From Clostridia bacterium (lineage in GTDB: Bacteria > Bacillota > Clostridia > Christensenellales > Aristaeellaceae), in assembly GCA_017550745.1 (NCBI GenBank), contig JAFZOG010000041.1, positions 1 to 64,000 on the forward strand: DNA of 64,000 bases, in the 5' to 3' direction. The translations under genes were made by a program, and so were the position numbers. Below, piece after piece: positions 58,602-64,000 of the stretch. The notes beneath the pieces are model-generated. The model did no database searches. It worked only from the letters and a program-made list of their open reading frames with translations, and was not told the origin of the DNA. The number at the start of each line of letters is the position of its first letter. The stretch's first letter is position 1.

Positions 58602-60050
58602 GTGTATAAAAGGATGGTTCAGGGCTGGCTGAAGCATATCGATTTCATCCTGTTGGACGAACTGAGCCTTTCTCTTGTATTGTTTTCAGTGATCGCTGTT
58701 TCCTACCATATAAGAAAGGCCGACATTGGGCCCAACCCCTTTGGCCTCGTGGCGCTGGTGACAGAAATCAACCTGCTGCTGATCATCGCCTCCGATTTTC
58801 TGGGAACCGTCGTGCATAACAGCGATTGGACGGAATTCAAGAACACTTTCCGGCATTGTTTCTATTTGCTTTCCTTCACGCTCCTGGCGATGCTCATTCG
58901 CGACAGAAAAATCGTATACCGCCCGGAAATCATTTTTCTCTGTTTCTTTTTTTATCTGCTGCTGTCCTTCGCCACGCGCGTCCTCTGGCGGCGCTTCCTG
59001 TTCAAGCACGCGCGCAAAAAATATACGCAAAAGGCGCTGCTGATCGTGACATATGAGAATCACGCCCCTCCGATCCTGCGCCGCTTAAAAGAATACGCCT
59101 TCAGCGCGTATGCGGCCAGCGGGGTCATCCTGGTGGACCGGGACGCCGCGGGAGAAGAAATCGAGGGCGTGCCGGTGGTGGCGAATATGTCCTTCGCCGC
59201 CGATTATATCTGCAAATCCTGGACGGATGAAGTGCTGTTCTTCCGTTCGTCGCTGGATGAGCGGACGCAGCAATTGATCGAGCGCTGCCGGGAGATGGCG
59301 CTGACGCTGCACTTCTACACGCCCATTCAGGGCATCGGTGAAAACAAGCAGACCATTGAAAGGATTGCCGGCTTTGAAGTCCTTACGGCGAATATGAACC
59401 TGATGAGCCCGTACCACGCGTTTGTCAAGCGAATGTTCGATATTGTGATCGGGCTGATCGGCAGCGCGGCTGCGCTGATGGTGATGGCGGTTACGGCGCC
59501 TATCATAAAAAAGGCGTCGCCGGGGCCGCTGCTGTTCAAACAGGAACGGGTCGGGGAAAACGGGAAAAAGTTCCATATGTACAAAATACGCTCCATGATT
59601 ACAGACGCCGACGAACGCAAGGCTGACCTGGAGGGGCAGAATTCCCACGCCGACGGCATGCTCTTTAAGATGGAATTCGACCCGCGGGTCATTGGCAACC
59701 GCATCCTCAGCGACGGGACGAAAAAAACCGGCATCGGCGATTTCATCCGGCGGACCGATCTGGATGAGCTGCCGCAGTTCTTCAACGTGCTGCGGGGCGA
59801 TATGAGCGTGGTGGGCACGCGGCCGCCCACGGTGGATGAATGGGAGAAATACCAGTACCACCATCGGGCCCGCATGTCGATACGGCCCGGCGTGACCGGA
59901 TTGTGGCAGATCAACAAACAGAAGGACAATCTGCCCTTTGAGGAAGTCGTGAGGCTGGACACGGAATATATCAACAACTGGAGCGCCAGCGAGGACATCC
60001 GGATCATCTTTCAGACGATCGCTTCCATGTTCAGAAATATCAAGAAATAG
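58602..60050 (+). CDS. Polyprenyl-phosphate sugar phosphotransferase (initiating transferase)
   Basis: Transfers a sugar-1-phosphate to undecaprenyl phosphate, the first step of an exopolysaccharide or capsule repeat. The 482-residue membrane protein has four to five N-terminal helices, a CoA-binding-like cytoplasmic region, then the bacterial sugar transferase domain (PF02397). That domain shows KRMFDIVIGLIG, ASPGPLLFKQERVGENGKKF, MYKIRSM, LPQFFNVLRGDMSVVGTRPP and RPGVTGLWQI. GTG 58602 has AAAAGGAA just upstream; ATG 58614 is possible. The product is probably a hexose-1-phosphate type by overall architecture; the sugar is not readable. Confidence 0.9.
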   Translation: MYKRMVQGWLKHIDFILLDELSLSLVLFSVIAVSYHIRKADIGPNPFGLVALVTEINLLLIIASDFLGTVVHNSDWTEFKNTFRHCFYLLSFTLLAMLIRDRKIVYRPEIIFLCFFFYLLLSFATRVLWRRFLFKHARKKYTQKALLIVTYENHAPPILRRLKEYAFSAYAASGVILVDRDAAGEEIEGVPVVANMSFAADYICKSWTDEVLFFRSSLDERTQQLIERCREMALTLHFYTPIQGIGENKQTIERIAGFEVLTANMNLMSPYHAFVKRMFDIVIGLIGSAAALMVMAVTAPIIKKASPGPLLFKQERVGENGKKFHMYKIRSMITDADERKADLEGQNSHADGMLFKMEFDPRVIGNRILSDGTKKTGIGDFIRRTDLDELPQFFNVLRGDMSVVGTRPPTVDEWEKYQYHHRARMSIRPGVTGLWQINKQKDNLPFEEVVRLDTEYINNWSASEDIRIIFQTIASMFRNIKK

Positions 60051-60142
60051 CGGCCCGCCCTAAACCGGATTTCCTCCGCGCATCACGGAATCCAACGGCT
60101 GATTCTTCCTCAAGTTTACACTTTGGCTTTTTCCATTTATAC

Positions 60143-60171
60143 TTTTCATATCCGAAGCATTGTGCTATAAT
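60143..60171 (+). promoter_or_regulatory. Promoter of the channel-EAL operon
   Basis: TTTTCA (60143-60148), 17-bp spacer and TATAAT (60166-60171) with TGC before the -10. It gives the MotA-like/MotB-like/Wzz genes their own transcript start. Confidence 0.6.
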
Positions 60172-60227
60172 CGTTCGAGACAGGTTTCCATTCCACAATG
60201 ACCACCACTGCTGAAGAGGAGACATGG

Positions 60228-61799
60228 ATGCGTAGACTGATTTATTCGATGATTGTCTTCATCCTGATCGGCGGCATCGTCCTGACCGCCTATGCGCCGG
60301 ATGAAGTTTCCACAGTATTGATCGTCCTCATGGAAACGATTGTTTTCATTGGGGTTGTTTTTGGCATACTGCCGCTCATTCAGTATTACCATGGCTTTGA
60401 AAGGGGCCTGGACAATATCGAGCGGGCCATGGAAGTGCAGACAAGCTCCACCTGGTCAGTCATGGGGCAGATCGAGGACTTTTTTAATCAGCGCACCATG
60501 GACAGCCTGTTTCAGAGCTATCGGGAGAAGGTCCAATCCCAGCGGGAGTCGGGGCAGATGCTGGCGGACATTGAGGATTATATCAACGATGATATTCTGG
60601 GCATACACTCCTGGAGGAACGTGGTCATGCAGATACCGGGCACATTGACCGGCCTTGGCATCCTGGGCACCTTCATCGGCTTGATCATCGGTATCCAGGG
60701 CATCGGGTTCAGCAGCGTAAACGCCGCCCTTTCAAGCGTCCAGACGCTGCTTTCCGGTATCCAGGTGGCTTTCTATTCATCCATCGCAGGCGTTATTCTG
60801 TCGCTGCTGTTCAATATCATCTACCGCATCGCGTGGAATGTGATGTCTCGGAATCTGGGGCTGTTCATTGAAGAATTTCATAAAAACGTCATTCCGCCGG
60901 TGGAGGAGCAGCTTCGCTATCGGGAACGCAAGGAGATCAAACAGATTACCGATCTGCTGGAGCGGCTGCCCAGGGGAGGCGCTTTTTCCGTTTCCAACGG
61001 CGGCGGCTCTCCGGCGCAGGGGCAGAGCAGCAGCAACGAGCAGATCCTGATGCCCCAGATCCTGCAGGGATTGAAGGACGGGGAGTTCGTGTTCTATCTC
61101 CAGCCCCGCTTCGACCTGAACAACCGCAAAGTGGTGGGCGCGGAAGCGCTTGTGCGCTGGAACCACGGCAAATTGGGCACGGTGTCGCCGGCTGTTTTCA
61201 TTCCCGTGCTGGAAAGCAACGGCTATATCACCAAGCTGGATCAGTATATTTGGGAGCAGGTCTGCGCCACCATCCGCCGCTGGATCGACAGCGGCCTCCG
61301 CCCGGTTCCCGTGACGATCAATGTGACCAAGACTGATATCATGGCCATGGACACCGCGCAGTTCTTCATCGATATGCTGAAGAAATACCGGCTTCCGCCG
61401 CGGCAGCTGGATATTGATATTGCTGAAAACGCCTATATGCAGTCCAGCGCCGCTGTGCTGGAAACGGAGATGAAGCTGCGGCAGAACGGCTTTCGGGTGG
61501 CTGTGGACGGGTTTGACGGCAACTTTGTCGCCCTCATGTCCGTGGACGGCCTGCAGGCGGATATGCTGAAGCTGGATCTGCGCCGTTTTGCCGGCAACCA
61601 GAACCAGGCGGCCCTGAACGGCCTGTTTGAGCAGGCCAGAAAGCTCCAGTTCAACGTCACGGTGGAAGGCATCGAAAGCATGGAGCAGATGTCCATGCTG
61701 CGCAAATGCGGCTGCAGCGAGGGCCAGGGCTTCTATCTGTCCAAGCCCATGTCTGTGCAGGAATTTGAAACCATGACGAGCGAGGAAGGCAATAAATGA
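60228..61799 (+). CDS. MotA/ExbB/ZorA-like channel protein fused to a degenerate EAL domain
   Basis: The 523-residue protein has two N-terminal helices (about 5-22 and 28-52), a cytoplasmic loop (53-132) and two further helices (133-157 and 170-200). Helix three reads PGTLTGLGILGTFIGL and helix four LLSGIQVAFYSSIAGV, the conserved core of MotA/TolQ/ExbB channels, closest in feel to ZorA. A linker (about 220-275) leads to an EAL domain (285-515). There EAL (306-308), Asn365, Lys448, Glu480 and Gln500 remain, but the ELTE glutamate is Asp397 and the DDFGTG loop is DGFDGN (427-432). It is probably a c-di-GMP receptor rather than an active phosphodiesterase (inference). ATG 60228 has GAGGAG six bases upstream. 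The stop overlaps the next ATG. Confidence 0.8.
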   Translation: MRRLIYSMIVFILIGGIVLTAYAPDEVSTVLIVLMETIVFIGVVFGILPLIQYYHGFERGLDNIERAMEVQTSSTWSVMGQIEDFFNQRTMDSLFQSYREKVQSQRESGQMLADIEDYINDDILGIHSWRNVVMQIPGTLTGLGILGTFIGLIIGIQGIGFSSVNAALSSVQTLLSGIQVAFYSSIAGVILSLLFNIIYRIAWNVMSRNLGLFIEEFHKNVIPPVEEQLRYRERKEIKQITDLLERLPRGGAFSVSNGGGSPAQGQSSSNEQILMPQILQGLKDGEFVFYLQPRFDLNNRKVVGAEALVRWNHGKLGTVSPAVFIPVLESNGYITKLDQYIWEQVCATIRRWIDSGLRPVPVTINVTKTDIMAMDTAQFFIDMLKKYRLPPRQLDIDIAENAYMQSSAAVLETEMKLRQNGFRVAVDGFDGNFVALMSVDGLQADMLKLDLRRFAGNQNQAALNGLFEQARKLQFNVTVEGIESMEQMSMLRKCGCSEGQGFYLSKPMSVQEFETMTSEEGNK

Positions 61800-63535
61800 G
61801 GCGGCGGAGAAACTCAGAGCAAGATAATGAATATAATTTTTGGCAGTCCGCTTCGGATATGTTCAGCGCGCTGCTGCTGATTTTGATGCTCGTGATCCTG
61901 CTGCTCGGCTTGTATCTGGTGCATGTTCCCGATAATGCCCAGGTCGATCCCTATGCGGGCAACACTTATGTGGAAGAAAACCACGACGACGATAACGGGC
62001 ACATTACTCCGTCGCCTTCCCCTACCGCGTTTTTCTGGTTCGGCGGCGGCGACGGCGGAGGCGGCGGCGGAGAAACCCCGCATCCCACCTATGTTTGGGC
62101 AACAACCTCCGTCTCTCCCTCTCCCACCATATCGCCAACGCCTGATTTGGAGGGCGGCGGCGCAGGCGGAGGCGGCGGCGGTACAGGCGGCGGCGAGGGG
62201 GCCGGCGAGGGCCCCGGCGACGAGCCTGATCTGGGCATGAAATCAGCCGTTTATGTGATGCTGGTGGACGCTGAGACAGAGCGCGCCGTCAAGGAGCCGA
62301 ACGTTGAGTTTGAGCTGTACGGCGCTACCGACACGCTGCAGATCCTGAACACTTACTATCCGCAGCGGATCAGCTATCGTTTCTATGAAACGACGGAAAC
62401 GGGCGCCTTCTATTTCCCGGAGAAGCTGGTATGGGGGAAGTATACGCTGCATGAGCTGACCGAGCCGGAAGGCTACGACGCGTCGGAAAACATTGAGTTC
62501 TTCCTGGGTGAAAACTTTGACTGGACGGATCCGCTGGTCGTGAAGGTGCCGATATATCCCTCCAGGAATATCGTGCGGGTGCAGATGACGGACGCGGAAA
62601 CCGGCCAGCCCGTGGCAGGCGGATCGTTTGACGTGGTGGCGGTGGAAAACGTGATCACCGCGGACGGCACCCTGCGCTATCGGGCGGGCCAGGTGGTCTC
62701 GGTCATCGAGATCGGCGAAGAGGGCTACGGGGAAAGCGAAGAAATCTATCTGGGCCAGTATCAGCTGCGCCAGCGGGACGTGCCGCCCTATTACGCCAGC
62801 CTGCTGGAGGATACAGAGATCCAGGTGGAAAAGAAATCCCGCGTGCTTCCCGCTGTCAACCAGTTCATCTGCCAGCGGACGAAGGTGCGCTTTACACTGG
62901 CGGATGAACTGTATCCGACGCGCGGCATCGCCAACGCTTCCTTCCTGGTTTACGCCGGGTATGGCAGCCTGGATGCGATGGAAGTGACCACCGACACCAA
63001 CGGGCAGTTTACCCTGAACGAATTGGAAAAGGGCCTCACATACCGCATCGTCCAGACGGCTTCCACCGGCAATTACCAGAAGGCGAATCAGGAACTGGCC
63101 GTATCCATCGACCCCAGCGGCCGCATCGACGGCGAGCCGGAGGCGGAAGTGACCATGGCAAACCGCCTGATCCGCGCGCAAATCGGCATCACGGATGAGT
63201 TCAGCAGCCTGCAGGTTCCGGGCGTGAGCCTGGCCCTGTATGCACAGGATGACACCCTGATCCGCGCCTGGACCAGCTCGGGCACGCCGCTGATGTTTGA
63301 CACGCTGTCCCCCGGGAACTATTACCTGATCAAGGACGCGGATCGGGAGAGCCACTACGACATCCACATCATGGACACGGCTGAGGTGCAGAAGATCAAT
63401 ATCTACACCACGTATCTGATGCATTATGTGATCATCGGCGTGCTGGCTACGCTCGGCGTGGCGCTGGTCGTGTTGGTCATCGTGCTGCAGGTGCGCAGAA
63501 TCAGGAAGAAGAGGAATTCACAGAACAGGTCTTAA
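61796..63535 (+). CDS. MotB/ZorB-like membrane protein carrying four CnaB/SpaA-like domains
   Basis: A 579-residue protein. Residues 1-15 are basic and cytoplasmic; W16 and D21 precede a single helix (22-42) in a FWQSASDMFSALLLIL motif that matches the Asp-containing plug helix of MotB/ExbD/ZorB. A Ser/Pro/Gly-rich extracellular linker follows (about 50-150). Four transthyretin-like beta domains of the CnaB/SpaA type come next (starting near 155, 260, 360 and 460; for example ETGAFYFPEKLVWGKYTLHE), then a second helix (541-567) and a basic tail. It lacks an OmpA-like peptidoglycan-binding domain and an LPXTG motif. Its ATG overlaps the channel-EAL stop (ATGA), so the two should form one complex. 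Confidence 0.75.
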   Translation: MRRRRNSEQDNEYNFWQSASDMFSALLLILMLVILLLGLYLVHVPDNAQVDPYAGNTYVEENHDDDNGHITPSPSPTAFFWFGGGDGGGGGGETPHPTYVWATTSVSPSPTISPTPDLEGGGAGGGGGGTGGGEGAGEGPGDEPDLGMKSAVYVMLVDAETERAVKEPNVEFELYGATDTLQILNTYYPQRISYRFYETTETGAFYFPEKLVWGKYTLHELTEPEGYDASENIEFFLGENFDWTDPLVVKVPIYPSRNIVRVQMTDAETGQPVAGGSFDVVAVENVITADGTLRYRAGQVVSVIEIGEEGYGESEEIYLGQYQLRQRDVPPYYASLLEDTEIQVEKKSRVLPAVNQFICQRTKVRFTLADELYPTRGIANASFLVYAGYGSLDAMEVTTDTNGQFTLNELEKGLTYRIVQTASTGNYQKANQELAVSIDPSGRIDGEPEAEVTMANRLIRAQIGITDEFSSLQVPGVSLALYAQDDTLIRAWTSSGTPLMFDTLSPGNYYLIKDADRESHYDIHIMDTAEVQKINIYTTYLMHYVIIGVLATLGVALVVLVIVLQVRRIRKKRNSQNRS

Positions 63536-63554
63536 TGCATTGAGGTGAATGTTC

Positions 63555-64000
63555 TTGCAGAATAACAGCAATTTGTCGGCCACCGGCATCCACGTGCGCA
63601 TCAGCGACCTGCTGTTTGCCTTTCAGAAACGTTGGATGGTCATCGTCAGCGCGACCATGATCGGCGTGGTGATGGGGTTGATCATCTCCGCCATGTCATA
63701 TGTGCAGTCTTCCTTTACCACATATGAAATCAATGGGTCCTTCGCCGTTACGGCCATGAACCCCAGCGGGCTGTATATCAACAACAACTCCAACCCGTCC
63801 AACAACGACTACCACCTGGCGGAAGACATGATGGACGCGGTCAAATACCTGATCAAAAGCGACCATGTGTTCAACGACGTGATCAACAGCCAGGAATTGC
63901 TGGGTTATAACGTCACGCAGCTGAAAAGCATGGTGAGCCTGATCCAGTACAATACCACGCAGATCCTGGAAATGAAATTCAACTGGCCCAACGCGGAGGA
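63555..64000 (+). CDS. Wzz/capsular polysaccharide chain-length protein, 3' end outside the window
   Basis: The frame runs off the right edge. After MQNNSNLSATGIHVRISDLL comes a transmembrane helix (FAFQKRWMVIVSATMIGVVMG) and then an extracytoplasmic region (HLAEDMMDAVKYLIKSDHVFNDVIN), the layout of Wzz/YveK-type polysaccharide co-polymerases. TTG 63555 is chosen because GAGGTGA ends six bases upstream; ATG 63549 is in frame but too close. It follows the MotB-like gene by 19 bases and ties the channel pair to polysaccharide assembly. Confidence 0.75.
   Translation, partial: MQNNSNLSATGIHVRISDLLFAFQKRWMVIVSATMIGVVMGLIISAMSYVQSSFTTYEINGSFAVTAMNPSGLYINNNSNPSNNDYHLAEDMMDAVKYLIKSDHVFNDVINSQELLGYNVTQLKSMVSLIQYNTTQILEMKFNWPNAE

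Noticed and set aside
60228..63535. Zorya anti-phage defence system
   Set aside because: The membrane parts resemble ZorA/ZorB, but there is no OmpA-like domain, no ZorC/ZorD or ZorE, and the neighbours are polysaccharide genes.
60228..63535. Flagellar stator MotAB
   Set aside because: No flagellar genes are nearby; the EAL fusion and CnaB domains do not fit a stator.

Overview
The window looks like a GC-rich member of the Bacillota, probably Clostridia and possibly a gut or rumen Christensenellales-type lineage; the placement is an inference. The evidence is Spo0J/Soj-type parB and parA beside dnaA, an iron-only hydrogenase regulator of the TM1266 family, consensus GGAGG ribosome binding sites, sigma-A-like promoters and Gram-positive-style ABC transporters. 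The chromosomal origin appears to lie at about 42.5-43.0 kb.

Positions 2-33727 hold the 3' part of one enormous gene, open from the left edge without a stop (at least 11,240 codons). It encodes a repetitive surface or secreted adhesin: a Glu-rich 12-residue minisatellite, GNDT (RTX-like) repeats, InlB-like beta repeats, thousands of residues of Ala/Gly/Val-rich beta-solenoid modules, an alpha-helical insert, two long Ala/Lys/Glu coiled coils and a Cys-containing C-terminal domain. It ends at a strong hairpin terminator.

From 33.9 to 37.3 kb come glycogen synthase (minus), then a GH27 alpha-galactosidase translationally coupled to a small zinc-ribbon protein (plus). From 37.6 to 44.3 kb is the origin region. 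On the minus strand, an attenuator-like leader precedes a TM1266-family regulator and an NMT1-like binding protein, and an unknown gene, parA, parB and a serine hydrolase form an operon. dnaA reads away on the plus strand and is followed by an orphan amino-acid binding protein rather than dnaN.

From 45.8 to 53.8 kb, minus-strand genes form what reads as a cell-wall recycling locus: secreted NagZ, a serine hydrolase, an SGNH hydrolase, a DUF4358 lipoprotein, then a separately promoted carbohydrate ABC transporter ending in anmK. It is followed by a secreted protein with CxxC repeats, an HtrA protease and a PflA-like radical SAM protein.

From 58.4 kb an exopolysaccharide-type locus starts on the plus strand with a polyprenyl-phosphate sugar transferase behind a long structured leader. 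It continues with an unusual gene pair: a MotA/ExbB/ZorA-like four-helix channel fused to a degenerate EAL (c-di-GMP) domain, overlapping by four bases a MotB/ZorB-like protein whose cell-wall-binding domain is replaced by four CnaB/SpaA-like domains and a second membrane helix. A Wzz-like chain-length protein follows and runs off the window. This pair is my best candidate for an undescribed system: a possible c-di-GMP-sensing ion channel or motor tied to polysaccharide export or surface adhesion.

Two families of palindrome-rich intergenic repeats each occur twice in inverted orientation on opposite sides of the origin (33.8/58.2 kb and 37.5/45.3 kb). I saw no tRNA, rRNA, CRISPR array, insertion sequence or prophage.
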